Shown here: positions 1-8,626 of the stretch, piece by piece
Layout of the letters: each line of letters begins with the position of its first letter
Position numbering within the stretch: position 1 is the first letter of the stretch
Position numbers and translations under genes: made by a program
The notes under the pieces: generated by a model
What the model was told of the DNA's origin: nothing
Databases searched by the model: none
Seen by the model: the letters and a program-made list of their open reading frames with translations, nothing else
Origin: JAUVKT01 sp964634565
GTDB taxonomy: Bacteria; Bacteroidota; Bacteroidia; Bacteroidales; VadinHA17
Direction of reading: 5' to 3'
DNA length: 64,000 nt
NCBI GenBank assembly: GCA_964634565.1
Contig: CAZWLP010000002.1
Span: forward strand, 27,578 to 91,577

Positions 1-357
1 TCCGCAATATTTATCCTGTGATAATTTAATTGCTGTATCTATCTTTTCCCTGGAAAGATCTTTTCCCTTAAATATGTATTTAATATGCATTTTATCAAAA
101 TGCTTCGGATGCGTCTCTGTTAGTTCTCCTTCTATTTCTATCTTAAGGTCTTCAAACGGAACCCTCATTTTCCTGAGAATAGAAGCAACATCCATTCCTG
201 TACAACCAGCAAGAGAAGCAAGCATCAGGCTTTTGGGCTTAGGTCCCCGGTTTTCACCTCCTACTTCCTCAGAGGCATCAATCATAAATTTATGCCCGTC
301 GAGTGAAACCTCAAATGCCATTTTTCCCTTTAACTGTATTTCTGTCCTTTCTGTCAT
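1..357 (-). CDS. OsmC-like family protein, 3' end beyond the window
   Basis: The reverse strand reads open from an ATG at 357 to the window edge (119 codons, no stop), so the C terminus is missing. The protein starts MTERTEIQLKGKMAFE and contains the segment LMLASLAGCTGMDV near residues 43-56. This matches the OsmC/Ohr fold, in which a Cys in an AGCT-type motif can act as a peroxide-reactive thiol, although many family members have no proven peroxidase activity. The next gene on the other strand is a Crp/Fnr regulator, divergently arranged. The assignment rests on the motif and general pattern only; substrate is unknown. Confidence 0.75.
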   Translation of the reverse strand, partial: MTERTEIQLKGKMAFEVSLDGHKFMIDASEEVGGENRGPKPKSLMLASLAGCTGMDVASILRKMRVPFEDLKIEIEGELTETHPKHFDKMHIKYIFKGKDLSREKIDTAIKLSQDKYCG

Positions 358-443
358 ATCAAAAAAGATAATTATATATTTTTTTTTCAAAACTACGCAT
401 TATTATCAAACCTATTAGCCATATTTGTATTGAAGTTAATATT

Positions 444-461
444 TGATCTGTATTACGATCA
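444..461. promoter_or_regulatory. Dyad upstream of the Crp/Fnr gene (TGATC-N8-GATCA)
   Basis: A perfect 5-base inverted repeat TGATC and GATCA separated by 8 bases lies about 42 bases before the ATG at 504, between the divergent OsmC-like and Crp/Fnr genes. Crp/Fnr proteins bind symmetric sites, so autoregulation is possible, but the spacing is longer than the classical FNR box (TTGAT-N4-ATCAA). The functional role is an inference. Confidence 0.35.
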
Positions 462-503
462 TATTAGCACCCAAAATGTGTGCATCGACGGTGAAATTGG
501 ATA

Positions 504-1214
504 ATGAAACAAAAAGAAATTTACATACCTTTTTGCGATAGTTGCCCTATAAGGTCCGGTTCTGTTTTTCGTAATCTTTCAAAAGAAGAAATAGAACTTA
601 TTAATTTTGAAAAAGATTATAAAAATTTTAACCGGGGGGAGCTGTTATATTCTGAAGGGAACCGACTGAATGGATTTTTTTGCATTCATAAGGGGATAAT
701 CAAAATTTTTAAAACAGGTATTGATGGTAAAGAGCAAATAATTAGATTTGCAAAACAAGGCGATATTATCGCATATCGCTCTATTCTTAGCAACGAGCCG
801 GCCTGTACATCTGCAAAGGTTATTGAAGATGCTTCAGTGTGTCAAATTCCGGCTAAATTATTAATTGATTTTGCTAAGGAAAACTCAGCCTTTTCAATGG
901 ATGTTATGAAGCTAACCTGTCACGAGCTTGGTGTGGCTAACGCTTATATTACTGATATTGCACAAAAAACTGTAAGGGAAAGACTTGCCGAAATTATTAT
1001 CCTTCTTATTAATGAATTCGGTCTTGACGAAAATAATTATCTTAATATCTCATTAACAAGGGAAGAGCTTGCAAATATTGTAGGTACAGCAACAGAATCT
1101 GTAATAAGACTACTTTCCGAATTTAAATCAGATAATCTGATTGAACTTAAGGGTAGAAAAATAAAAATTCTTAACAAAAGGGCCCTTGATAAAATAAGTA
1201 ATGTTTTCGGTTAA
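504..1214 (+). CDS. Crp/Fnr family transcriptional regulator
   Basis: A 236-residue protein with a cyclic-nucleotide-binding-type beta-roll (about residues 25-145, including the RGELLYSEGN and GIIKIFKTGIDGKEQIIRFAKQGDII stretches) and a C-terminal winged helix (LTREELANIVGTATESVIRLLSEFK, about 185-209). The N terminus has a CDSC pair (Cys11, Cys14) and further cysteines occur in the effector domain, so an iron-sulfur or redox-sensing FNR-like mode is possible but not established. In Bacteroidota such regulators often respond to oxygen, NO or redox state. It stands alone and is divergent from the OsmC-like gene, with a dyad at 444-461 in between. Family assignment is firm; the signal is unknown. 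Confidence 0.9.
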   Translation: MKQKEIYIPFCDSCPIRSGSVFRNLSKEEIELINFEKDYKNFNRGELLYSEGNRLNGFFCIHKGIIKIFKTGIDGKEQIIRFAKQGDIIAYRSILSNEPACTSAKVIEDASVCQIPAKLLIDFAKENSAFSMDVMKLTCHELGVANAYITDIAQKTVRERLAEIIILLINEFGLDENNYLNISLTREELANIVGTATESVIRLLSEFKSDNLIELKGRKIKILNKRALDKISNVFG

Positions 1215-1246
1215 AAACATTAGCCTCCGCTTATCACATATTAAAA

Positions 1247-1417
1247 TTAATCTAAAATATTATTGATAATAAGATATGCTATCAATCCACCTACTATTAA
1301 ACCAGCACTTAAAATCAACATACTGTTACTTTCCATTTTGGAAAACTCGGTCACAGCAAGAATAATTACTCCGATAATTACAAATAAAATTCCCGATCTT
1401 TTTAATAATAGTTTCAT
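1247..1417 (-). CDS. Small two-helix membrane protein (56 aa)
   Basis: A 56-codon reading frame starts at ATG 1417 and stops at 1247-1249. It encodes KLLLKRSGILFVIIGVIILA, a short polar turn (TEFSKMESNS), then a second hydrophobic helix MLILSAGLIVGGLIAYLII. The pattern of a positively charged start, a helix, a short loop and a second helix is typical of small Bacteroidota membrane proteins of unknown function. The plus-strand frame over the same stretch has no recognisable domain. It lies between the Crp/Fnr gene and ruvB and could be a downstream member of the nadA-ruvB unit, 77 bases after the ruvB stop. Function is not known. Confidence 0.6.
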   Translation of the reverse strand: MKLLLKRSGILFVIIGVIILAVTEFSKMESNSMLILSAGLIVGGLIAYLIINNILD

Positions 1418-1494
1418 AATCAATTGTTTAACAGGTTGTAACCTTTACTCGTTTTAGGATAATAAATATAATTATTAGAATAAACTTACCAAAA

Positions 1495-2517
1495 TTAAAA
1501 CAATAAACCAGATTCTCCTAATTTCTGTTTTCCAAGGTGAATATATGCTGTTTCCGTAGCCTCTCTTCCTCGCGGAGTTCTTTTAATATATCCTTCTTTG
1601 ATCAGGAAGGGTTCATATACTTCTTCTATTGTCCCACTGTCTTCTCCAACGGCCGTTGATATAGTATTTAAACCAACAGGACCACCTTTAAATTTATCGA
1701 TAATAACATTTAAAATCTTATTATCCATTTCATCCAGACCGTGTTTATCTATATTTAGTGATGTTAGGGAATACTTTGTAATATCAAGGTCTATATTACC
1801 ATTTCCCTTTACCTGTGCAAAATCCCTTATTCTTCGTAATAATGCATTTGCTATCCTGGGAGTACCCCTGCTTCTTGTCGATATTTCATTGGATGCATCT
1901 TTTTCTATTGGCACATTAAGGATGCCAGCCGATCTGTTTACTATCGTACTTAATATTTTTGAATCATAATATTCAAGATGCATTGTTATTCCAAATCTTG
2001 CCCTTAGCGGACTGGTAAGTAAGCCACTGCGTGTTGTTGCCCCAATTAATGTAAAGGGGTTTAGGGTAAGTTGTACAGATCTGGCTCCGGGTCCTTTATC
2101 AATCATTATATCTATCTGGTAATCTTCCATTGCCGAATAAAGATATTCTTCAACAACAGGGCTCAGCCTGTGTATTTCATCAATAAACAAAACATCTCCT
2201 TCTTCAAGACTGGTGAGTAAGCCGGCAAGATCTCCGGGTTTATCAAGAACAGGTCCGGATGTAACTTTAATATTTACATTAAGTTCATTTGCAATTATGG
2301 TAGCGAGAGTTGTTTTTCCCAGTCCTGGCGGACCGTGTAACAAAACATGATCCAGTGCTTCTTCTCTCTGATTGGCAGCTGTTACGAACACTTTCAGATT
2401 ATCAATAATCTTAGGCTGTCCTTTAAAATCATCAAATGAAAGAGGTCTGAGCTTTTTCTCAAATTCCCTGTCTGCGTTGGAAATAGTTTCCTTCTGGATA
2501 TTAAATTCTTCCACCAT
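1495..2517 (-). CDS. ruvB: Holliday junction branch-migration helicase RuvB
   Basis: The 340-residue product matches the usual RuvB length. It has the Walker A motif GPPGLGKTT (62-70), Walker B/DEIH (LFIDEIHRL, about 110-118), the sensor-1 region with GATTRSG, an arginine-finger-type segment (LRARFGI) and the C-terminal winged-helix domain (GPVGLNTISTAVGEDSGTIEEVYEPFLI). RuvB is the hexameric AAA+ motor that works with RuvA and RuvC in recombination repair. It is the third gene of a minus-strand run nadA, MORN-type protein, ruvB, with only 9 bases to the preceding stop. ruvA and ruvC are not in this window. Confidence 0.97.
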   Translation of the reverse strand: MVEEFNIQKETISNADREFEKKLRPLSFDDFKGQPKIIDNLKVFVTAANQREEALDHVLLHGPPGLGKTTLATIIANELNVNIKVTSGPVLDKPGDLAGLLTSLEEGDVLFIDEIHRLSPVVEEYLYSAMEDYQIDIMIDKGPGARSVQLTLNPFTLIGATTRSGLLTSPLRARFGITMHLEYYDSKILSTIVNRSAGILNVPIEKDASNEISTRSRGTPRIANALLRRIRDFAQVKGNGNIDLDITKYSLTSLNIDKHGLDEMDNKILNVIIDKFKGGPVGLNTISTAVGEDSGTIEEVYEPFLIKEGYIKRTPRGREATETAYIHLGKQKLGESGLLF

Positions 2518-2526
2518 ACGGATGGC

Positions 2527-4086
2527 TTATTTTATTAATTTTACGTCGCTGGCAGGCAAATCTACCTTTACACCATTTATCCGTTTCTCAACATCATCCT
2601 TATAAGTTATCGTCATTAAAAGTACACCATCCTGATCATATTTCTTCCAGGATCTTTGTTTTATACCCATTTTAAAATACTGTTCTTCCTTTATCTTTCC
2701 TGAATCCCAGTAATATATATGATAACCATCCGGGTTACCCTGTAAATAACTTCCCTTATATTCCAATGTTCCTTCATTATCATAGTATTTCCATTCCCCG
2801 TCTCTTAATCCAATAATATAGTTACCCTCTTCCCTGTGATCACCAACTGTATATTTCCAGCTTCCGTTTTTTTCATTATCTGTATAAAATCCACTACTTA
2901 AAATACTACCGTCTTCCGAATACTCAAAAAATTCTCCATCCCTTAATCCCTGATAATAATATTCTTCTCTTAAAATATTGCCATTATCATAGTACCATTC
3001 CCATTTTCCATCAATTCTGCCGTTTCTATAGCCTCCTTTTTGAATTAATTTTCCTTTCTTATTATAAAAATTCCATTGACCAAAGCGCCTGTTATTCTGG
3101 TAAGCTCCTTCTTCCATAAGTGATCCGTCGGGATAAAAGTTTTTCCAGTCTCCGGATCTCTGACCCTCTTCATTAATTATCCCTTCTGATACAATTATTC
3201 CATTATCATTATAAATATATGAATTGATAACTTCACCGCTGATATTATATTCCCTGTGAATGCCAACTGGTGTTTCTTCCCTGTACGGACCGCTGTATAT
3301 TAACCTTCCCTCTTTATCATACCGGTTTCTTATTTCAATATCAGGATCATCATCCAGACTTTCTTCAACAAGTTCACCATGATCGTACAACATCGCCATA
3401 ACAAGAAGCCCCCTCTCATTATATTCCCTGTAATATCCATGAAGAGCTCCATCAATATATGTCATATCCTTCTTAAGACTTCCGTCAGGATAAAATTCCT
3501 TCCATTCTCCGGTTTTCTGATTTTCCTTATTATAGCGATTAATTTTTTCACGGGCTATTAAAAAATCATTATTATATTCATATAATGTAACTATCTGACC
3601 TTCATTATTATATTCTTTTGAAAGCCCCTGTTTTTTTCCCTCAGAATAGGGTATACTCTGTTTTATCTTGCCATCGGGAAAATAGATTAATCCGGTGCCT
3701 TCTCTAAGGTCTCCGGCATATAATTCTTTTGAAAACAGGTAAAGACCATAAAAATTATCTCTTTTATATTTCAAATAGTAACCACTTTTTTTACCCAGCA
3801 GATAATTTATTTTTTCAAGAGTATCTCCTGTTTGAGTATAAAAAACCCATATACTGTCAAGAAGAAAATTTCTTCTCTTTCCTTCAGATTTCAAAACTCC
3901 GGTAACATAATAACTTTTCCAGTATCCATCAGGCTTTCCATCCCTCATATTACCCTCACTTGATACTGTTCCATTTGGATATTTAAAAATATGATACCCA
4001 TCTTCCAGGTTATTTTGCTGCGAATATGAAAAGCCAGCTGACAAAAAAAACAGCAAAAAATATATATATAAATACCTAATATTCAT
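2527..4086 (-). CDS. Secreted MORN/YwqK-type repeat protein
   Basis: A 519-residue protein with an N-terminal signal peptide (about residues 1-22, ending near SYSQQ), followed almost entirely by degenerate repeats of about 22-24 residues of the form G-x-W-x-x-Y-x-x-x-G-x-L-x-x-x-G-x-Y (I count roughly 18). This is the MORN-like pattern annotated in databases as the YwqK family, sometimes called toxin-antitoxin YwqK antitoxin although that label carries no functional proof here. Likely exported to the periplasm or outer membrane as a beta-repeat scaffold. The start ATG (4084-4086) directly abuts the nadA stop (4087-4089), implying co-transcription with nadA and ruvB. Ligand and role are unknown. 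Confidence 0.8.
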   Translation of the reverse strand: MNIRYLYIYFLLFFLSAGFSYSQQNNLEDGYHIFKYPNGTVSSEGNMRDGKPDGYWKSYYVTGVLKSEGKRRNFLLDSIWVFYTQTGDTLEKINYLLGKKSGYYLKYKRDNFYGLYLFSKELYAGDLREGTGLIYFPDGKIKQSIPYSEGKKQGLSKEYNNEGQIVTLYEYNNDFLIAREKINRYNKENQKTGEWKEFYPDGSLKKDMTYIDGALHGYYREYNERGLLVMAMLYDHGELVEESLDDDPDIEIRNRYDKEGRLIYSGPYREETPVGIHREYNISGEVINSYIYNDNGIIVSEGIINEEGQRSGDWKNFYPDGSLMEEGAYQNNRRFGQWNFYNKKGKLIQKGGYRNGRIDGKWEWYYDNGNILREEYYYQGLRDGEFFEYSEDGSILSSGFYTDNEKNGSWKYTVGDHREEGNYIIGLRDGEWKYYDNEGTLEYKGSYLQGNPDGYHIYYWDSGKIKEEQYFKMGIKQRSWKKYDQDGVLLMTITYKDDVEKRINGVKVDLPASDVKLIK

Positions 4087-5082
4087 TTACAATCCTAGTC
4101 TATCTGATATTTCGAGCATCCTTTTAATTGGCCTGGCTGCACGTTCAATAATATTTTTATCCATAATCACCTCCGGAGATTCGTATTTCAATGTATTATA
4201 TATCTTATTCAAAGATATAAGTTTCATAAAATTACATTCATTACAACCACATGTAGAATCCTTTGGGGGAGCTGCAATAAAAACCTTATCAGGGCATGCC
4301 TTTCTCATCTGGTGTAAAATTCCTGCTTCGGTACCAACAATATACTTTGCCGAGTCATCATTTTTTACATATTTTAGCATTCCTCCTGTGGATCCTATAA
4401 AATCTGCTATCATCCGAACAGGTAATTCACATTCAGGATGTACAATTACAGAGGCATCTGGATGTTTTTCCTTTAAACTAATAATTTTCTCAATAGAAAA
4501 TTCTTCATGAACATGACACGCTCCTTCCCACACAAGCATATCCCTGTTAACCCTGCTATTAATATAATTACCAAGATTTCTGTCTGGTGCAAATATAAGT
4601 TTCTCCTCTTTGGGAAGAGATTCAACAATTTGAAAAGCATTTGAAGAAGTGCATACTATATCTGTAAGAGCCTTAATCTCTGCCGTAGAATTAACATAAG
4701 TTATTACAGTTCTGTCAGGATTGGCTTCTATAAATTTTCTGAATTCTTCAGGCGGACAAGAATCTGCAAGAGAACAGCCAGCATTAAGATCAGGGATTAA
4801 AACTTTTTTTTGAGGAGCCAGAAGCTTTGCTGTTTCAGCCATAAAATGAACTCCGGCAAAAAGAATAATATCTGCTTCTGATCTTTCTGCTTCTCTTGAA
4901 AGAGCAAGACTATCACCAACAAAATCAGCTATATCCTGTATATCTCCTGTCTGGTAAAAATGAGCAAGAATAACAGCATTTTTTTCTTTTCTCATTCTTT
5001 TAATTTCTTCAATAACATTAATATCAGGATCAACTTCTATATCCAGATATCCTTTTGATAAATTTTCCACCTTATTAAACAT
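4087..5082 (-). CDS. nadA: Quinolinate synthase NadA
   Basis: A 331-residue quinolinate synthase: condenses iminoaspartate with dihydroxyacetone phosphate in de novo NAD synthesis, using an oxygen-sensitive 4Fe-4S cluster. The sequence shows VILAHFYQ near residues 37-44, the NADxGCSLADSC-type region with Cys103, the GACHVHEEF region with Cys189, and the CGCNECNFM motif (Cys278, 280, 283), which supply the cluster ligands in this family. nadB and nadC, common partners, are not in the window. It heads the minus-strand unit nadA, MORN protein, ruvB, and is preceded by a 518-base AT-rich region with two perfect dyads. Confidence 0.96.
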   Translation of the reverse strand: MFNKVENLSKGYLDIEVDPDINVIEEIKRMRKEKNAVILAHFYQTGDIQDIADFVGDSLALSREAERSEADIILFAGVHFMAETAKLLAPQKKVLIPDLNAGCSLADSCPPEEFRKFIEANPDRTVITYVNSTAEIKALTDIVCTSSNAFQIVESLPKEEKLIFAPDRNLGNYINSRVNRDMLVWEGACHVHEEFSIEKIISLKEKHPDASVIVHPECELPVRMIADFIGSTGGMLKYVKNDDSAKYIVGTEAGILHQMRKACPDKVFIAAPPKDSTCGCNECNFMKLISLNKIYNTLKYESPEVIMDKNIIERAARPIKRMLEISDRLGL

Positions 5083-5164
5083 ATATTATTAATATTATAT
5101 ATTTTAAAATTATTTATAATAATGTATATATGCTGTTGAAACTGTTTATAGAAAAATCAGAAAT

Positions 5165-5189
5165 CTATTGATTTTTACGTAATCAATAG
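5165..5189. promoter_or_regulatory. Perfect 9-base inverted repeat upstream of nadA
   Basis: Arms CTATTGATT (5165-5173) and AATCAATAG (5181-5189) flank a 7-base spacer, about 83 bases upstream of the nadA start. There is no T run to suggest a terminator in the nadA direction. A protein-binding operator is plausible; the binding protein is unknown. Confidence 0.4.
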
Positions 5190-5255
5190 TATAAAAACAT
5201 CTTATCAACAGACCAAAAATTATACCGTTTTTGAAAATCAATAAGTTATCATCTT

Positions 5256-5273
5256 TATTAACAACTGTTAATA
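5256..5273. promoter_or_regulatory. Perfect 8-base inverted repeat (TATTAACA-AC-TGTTAATA)
   Basis: An 18-base near-continuous palindrome with only 2 central bases, about 174 bases upstream of nadA and 328 upstream of rpiB. Its compact symmetry resembles a dimeric repressor site. Given the local AT richness, chance cannot be excluded. Confidence 0.35.
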
Positions 5274-5600
5274 CTGTATTGTTAGTGTAATAAAAAATCA
5301 AAAATACTTCTTTTAATGTTTATTGAAGGTTAATTATTTTGTTTTATCTATTTAAAAAGAATGCTAGGATATAACAACAATATTTATATAACAAAAGAAT
5401 AATTTAAATAAACCCTTTTTATAATTTTAAGATACACTCGTTATACACAAATAATTAACATGATATGTAATGGTTTTAAACAATATACTCTCTCTGTTTG
5501 TTGCATTTGTGAACCCTGTAAGCTAAGAATAGATATAAAGATGCTAAAATCGTTTAATAATTCTTGGTATATTTAGATCACACATAATACCATAATAAAA

Positions 5601-6047
5601 TTGAATAATAAAAAAATTGCCATAGCAGCCGATCATGCGGGTTTTGTTATTAAAGAAATGCTTATTAAATATCTTAGCAAAGAAGGATATAAGGTTAAAG
5701 ATTTTGGTTGTTTCTCCGAAGAAAGTATAGATTATCCTGATTTTGCGCATCCTGCTGTTGCGGCCGTTGAAGCACATAGTTATGATCTGGGTATAACTGT
5801 TTGCGGAACGGGAAACGGGATAAATATGGTAGCCAACAAATATCCTGCAATCAGATCTGCTCTATGCTGGAACGAAGAGATAAGCAGGATGGCAAGAGCA
5901 CATAATGATGCCAATGTATGTGCTTTACCTGGAAGATATCTGTCAGAATCAGAAGCTATTCTGATTATTAAAACTTTTCTTAATACTGCTTTTGAGGGGG
6001 GAAGACACGAAAGAAGAATAAAAAAAATACCTCTTAAACGCCTCTGA
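5601..6047 (+). CDS. rpiB: Ribose-5-phosphate isomerase B
   Basis: A 148-residue RpiB/LacAB-type sugar-phosphate isomerase interconverting ribose 5-phosphate and ribulose 5-phosphate in the pentose phosphate pathway. Diagnostic segments are IAIAADHAGF near the N terminus, DFGCFSEESIDYPDFA, the active-site region TVCGTGNGINMVANK with the catalytic Cys, and ALCWNEEISRMARAHNDANV. No upstream ATG keeps the frame: translation appears to begin at the TTG at 5601, which gives the expected N-terminal length. It is followed after 2 bases by the Rrf2 gene, then by hemW with overlapping ends, so the three are likely one operon. Confidence 0.95.
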   Translation: MNNKKIAIAADHAGFVIKEMLIKYLSKEGYKVKDFGCFSEESIDYPDFAHPAVAAVEAHSYDLGITVCGTGNGINMVANKYPAIRSALCWNEEISRMARAHNDANVCALPGRYLSESEAILIIKTFLNTAFEGGRHERRIKKIPLKRL

Positions 6048-6049
6048 CT

Positions 6050-6490
6050 ATGTTATCAAATACCTGTAAGTATGGATTAAGGGCAATAGTATATATTGCC
6101 GGAAACAGTAATAACGGAGATAAAATCGGGATTAAAAAAATATCTGCCGACCTTGATTTACCAATGCCCTTTCTTGCTAAAATATTACAGTCGCTTGCCA
6201 AAAAAAAGATACTTTTATCTTCAAAAGGACCAAATGGAGGGTTTTCGCTTGCAAGACCATCAAAAGATATTTTCCTTATAGAGGTAGTAAAAGCAATAGA
6301 CGGAGATGATGTTTTTTCAAAATGTGTTCTTCATAACGACAATTGCATAAGCATTGATAAAAATAAAATTGCATGTGCCCTTCATGGCGATTATGTAAAA
6401 CAAAGAAGCGGAATAGAAAAAATATTTGAAAGCAAATCTGTTTATAGCCTTGTAAATACAGCCATGAATTCTGAGGATATATTAATTTGA
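6050..6490 (+). CDS. Rrf2 family transcriptional regulator
   Basis: A 146-residue Rrf2 protein: N-terminal winged helix (LSNTCKYGLRAIVYIAG, KISADLDLPMPFLAKILQSLAKK, SSKGPNGGFSLARP) and a C-terminal stretch with three cysteines (KCVLHNDNC...ACALH), matching the IscR/NsrR pattern that binds an iron-sulfur cluster, although the spacing between the second and third Cys is longer than usual. It sits 2 bases after rpiB and overlaps the region before hemW, so it is probably co-transcribed with both. It may control iron-sulfur or NO-related genes; no target is evident locally. Confidence 0.88.
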   Translation: MLSNTCKYGLRAIVYIAGNSNNGDKIGIKKISADLDLPMPFLAKILQSLAKKKILLSSKGPNGGFSLARPSKDIFLIEVVKAIDGDDVFSKCVLHNDNCISIDKNKIACALHGDYVKQRSGIEKIFESKSVYSLVNTAMNSEDILI

Positions 6491-6501
6491 AGAATATAAT
6501 T

Positions 6502-7635
6502 ATGTCAGGTATATATCTGCATATACCATTTTGTAAGAAGAAATGCCATTATTGTGATTTCTATAAAACACTTGATATTGGTTTTTCCGATAGATTTATT
6601 AATTCTCTTATTAAAGAAATTGTACAGCGAAAAGACTACCTCTCCTCAGACAGTCCCGTTAGTACTATATATTTTGGAGGAGGAACGCCTTCTGTTTTAA
6701 GTATCGGACAGATAAGGAGGGTGCTAAAGTCCTTATCAAATAATTTTTCTATCGAAAAAGATGCGGAAATAAGTTTTGAGATCAATCCGGATGATGCAAA
6801 TAAATCCTATTTAAAAGATCTTAAAAGAGAGGGAATCAACAGGCTTAGCATAGGAGTACAATCGTGGGACGATCGCTATCTTAAAATGCTTAATAGAAGA
6901 CATAGTGCAGAACAGGCTCTTAATGCCATTAAAACAGCCAGGGAAGAGGGCTTTGATAATATTTCTGTAGACCTTATTTATGGTATTCCCGGTATGACAC
7001 CGGAAGAATGGGAAAAAATACTGGATACTACTTTTAAGCTGAACATAGAACATATTTCAGCCTATCATCTTACGATAGAGAAGAATACAATGTTTGGTAA
7101 AATGAAGGATCTTGGTCAGATCGAAGAGGTAGATGAGGAAATAAGTGAAAAAGAATTTGCCATTTTAACAGAACTTGCCCGCAGGTATAATTATGTTCAT
7201 TATGAAATTTCCAATCTCTGCAAAGAGGGATTTTATTCTAAGCACAATACCTCTTACTGGAAACAGGTAAATTATCTTGGCCTTGGTCCGTCGGCCCACA
7301 GTTATAACTCTTATTCGAGACAATGGAATATTTCGGATATAGCTGAATATTTAGAAAAAACAGAAAAAGGAGGCGGGTATTTTGAAAAAGAACTCCTTGA
7401 TGAAAAAGTGAGGTATAATGAATATGTAATGACCACATTAAGAACAATATGGGGTGTTGATATGAATTATCTTGAAACAAGCTTTAATAAGGAAACACAC
7501 GACTACCTTTTAAATCTTTCATCAAGATTTATTAAATATGGAATGATTGTAAGAACAGCCGAAAATAATCTTGTACTTACCGACCAGGGAAAGATGATAT
7601 CGGATAATATAATTTCTGAATTGATGATGTTATAG
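6502..7635 (+). CDS. hemW: Radical SAM heme chaperone HemW
   Basis: A 377-residue HemW protein (often mis-named oxygen-independent coproporphyrinogen oxidase). It begins MSGIYLHIPFCKKKCHYCDF, containing the CxxxCxxC radical-SAM cluster motif plus the F following the last Cys, then IYFGGGTPSVL (SAM-binding GGTP), and the HemW-type ending. HemW lacks the fourth Cys of HemN-type enzymes (CxxxCxxCxC) and binds heme for delivery to respiratory enzymes. I chose ATG 6502 over an in-frame TTG at 6487 because it gives the family-typical start. Its stop directly abuts the stop of the convergent gene at 7636. Confidence 0.93.
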   Translation: MSGIYLHIPFCKKKCHYCDFYKTLDIGFSDRFINSLIKEIVQRKDYLSSDSPVSTIYFGGGTPSVLSIGQIRRVLKSLSNNFSIEKDAEISFEINPDDANKSYLKDLKREGINRLSIGVQSWDDRYLKMLNRRHSAEQALNAIKTAREEGFDNISVDLIYGIPGMTPEEWEKILDTTFKLNIEHISAYHLTIEKNTMFGKMKDLGQIEEVDEEISEKEFAILTELARRYNYVHYEISNLCKEGFYSKHNTSYWKQVNYLGLGPSAHSYNSYSRQWNISDIAEYLEKTEKGGGYFEKELLDEKVRYNEYVMTTLRTIWGVDMNYLETSFNKETHDYLLNLSSRFIKYGMIVRTAENNLVLTDQGKMISDNIISELMML

Positions 7636-8538
7636 CTACCTTGCTATTAACATAAACTCACCACTTCCAATATGTGATCCTTCAAGATAGAGATCAACAC
7701 CGTAATTTCCTCCGATAAAATCGCTTGTATTATTAACGAAAATACACATTTCAATATCCTGATTCATATAATCTATTGTTCTGCTTTCGGTAAAAATCAT
7801 GGTTTCTTCCTCAAAATTAAAGATATTATCAGGAGAGGTTGTAATTACCAGTCCGTCGGGCCGCGTTACCCTTAGAAAGACAGTTTTTTTACCGGCTTCT
7901 GCAATAGGATTTTCCCTTAGCGTAAAACAAACTCTCAGATTTACCATTCTTTCAAGCCTGTCTGTTTCTTTTCTTTTTTTATTAAGACATACGGCAACAA
8001 CATTTTTTGCCTGTATAACAGATGCTATTTCTACCTTGCTGCTTAGTTCTTGTTTAACCTTCGACAGCTCTTCGTTGTCGTAAGAAACACGCGACATTTC
8101 TTGTTTTATCTGCTGGTTTTCAGCAATAAGGATTTTATTACGTGTGTTAAGTGAATCTATTTGAACTATATAGCTTTTCATTATTTCCCGCATTGTGGTA
8201 ATTTCCTTGCGGTAGGTTCTTATTGTTTGTGCATTGGAGGCGTTAATAGAAAGCAGTCTTTCTATTTTAGCACGCTCTTCTTCGAGATGTGCATTAAGAG
8301 TGTCATTATTTGATCTAAGCGTATCATAACCATGCATTAATAATATAAGCTCATTTGTAAGAGAGTCTTTTTCTTCTGTCAAAATTTGTTCCATCTCAAA
8401 CATACTGCTGCGCTGCATAAAAAACATTATAATCAGGGCAGCAAGCAATGTTGCCAGAACACCAACAATTACAAAGAGAGCAAGTGGTTTTTTTGCTGGT
8501 AAAGAATTTTCTTTTTCGGGAGCTTTATTATTGTCCAT
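7636..8538 (-). CDS. Single-pass membrane coiled-coil protein, unknown function
   Basis: A 300-residue protein: short cytoplasmic N terminus, one transmembrane helix (about 19-41, LALFVIVGVLATLLAALIIMFF), a long coiled coil (about 45-180, rich in E/K/L/N heptads) and a C-terminal beta-rich domain (about 195-300, containing VFLRVTRPDGLVITT and NYGVDLYLEGSHIGSGEF). The topology suggests a periplasmic coiled coil and sandwich domain anchored in the inner membrane. It is convergent with hemW and divergent from the purF-like gene (88 bases between starts). I do not recognise a named family. Confidence 0.75.
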   Translation of the reverse strand: MDNNKAPEKENSLPAKKPLALFVIVGVLATLLAALIIMFFMQRSSMFEMEQILTEEKDSLTNELILLMHGYDTLRSNNDTLNAHLEEERAKIERLLSINASNAQTIRTYRKEITTMREIMKSYIVQIDSLNTRNKILIAENQQIKQEMSRVSYDNEELSKVKQELSSKVEIASVIQAKNVVAVCLNKKRKETDRLERMVNLRVCFTLRENPIAEAGKKTVFLRVTRPDGLVITTSPDNIFNFEEETMIFTESRTIDYMNQDIEMCIFVNNTSDFIGGNYGVDLYLEGSHIGSGEFMLIAR

Positions 8539-8626
8539 AATTTCTTTCTAATAACTTGAGCAAACAAATTTATAAATAATCTATGAATAAAGTTATTTTT
8601 GAGAAGGAACAAAAAACCCGGACATA

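Larger units (their letters stand above)
5083..5600. other. 518-base AT-rich divergent intergenic region (nadA / rpiB)
   Basis: No convincing gene is seen. The region contains two perfect inverted repeats (5165-5189 and 5256-5273), a 9-mer TTATACACA at 5441-5449 that fits the DnaA-box consensus TTATNCACA, and a one-mismatch relative TTATCAACA at 5202-5210. Runs of A/T dominate. It must hold the promoters of nadA (leftward) and rpiB (rightward). A replication-origin role is possible on motif grounds only, with no dnaA or other origin-linked gene nearby. Confidence 0.5.

Noticed and set aside
74..418. Plus-strand frame of 114 codons at the left edge
   Set aside because: Lies antisense to the OsmC-like frame, which has a family motif; the plus-strand product has none.
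1263..1457. Plus-strand 64-codon frame
   Set aside because: Antisense to the 56-residue two-helix membrane protein (1247-1417), which has a better start and hydrophobic pattern.
2527..4086. Toxin-antitoxin function of the YwqK-type repeat protein
   Set aside because: The antitoxin label comes from database naming; there is no toxin gene beside it, and the neighbours are nadA and ruvB.
5083..5600. Replication origin
   Set aside because: Only one perfect DnaA-like 9-mer and one near match, no dnaA/dnaN nearby and no tandem AT repeats; kept only as a low-interest possibility.
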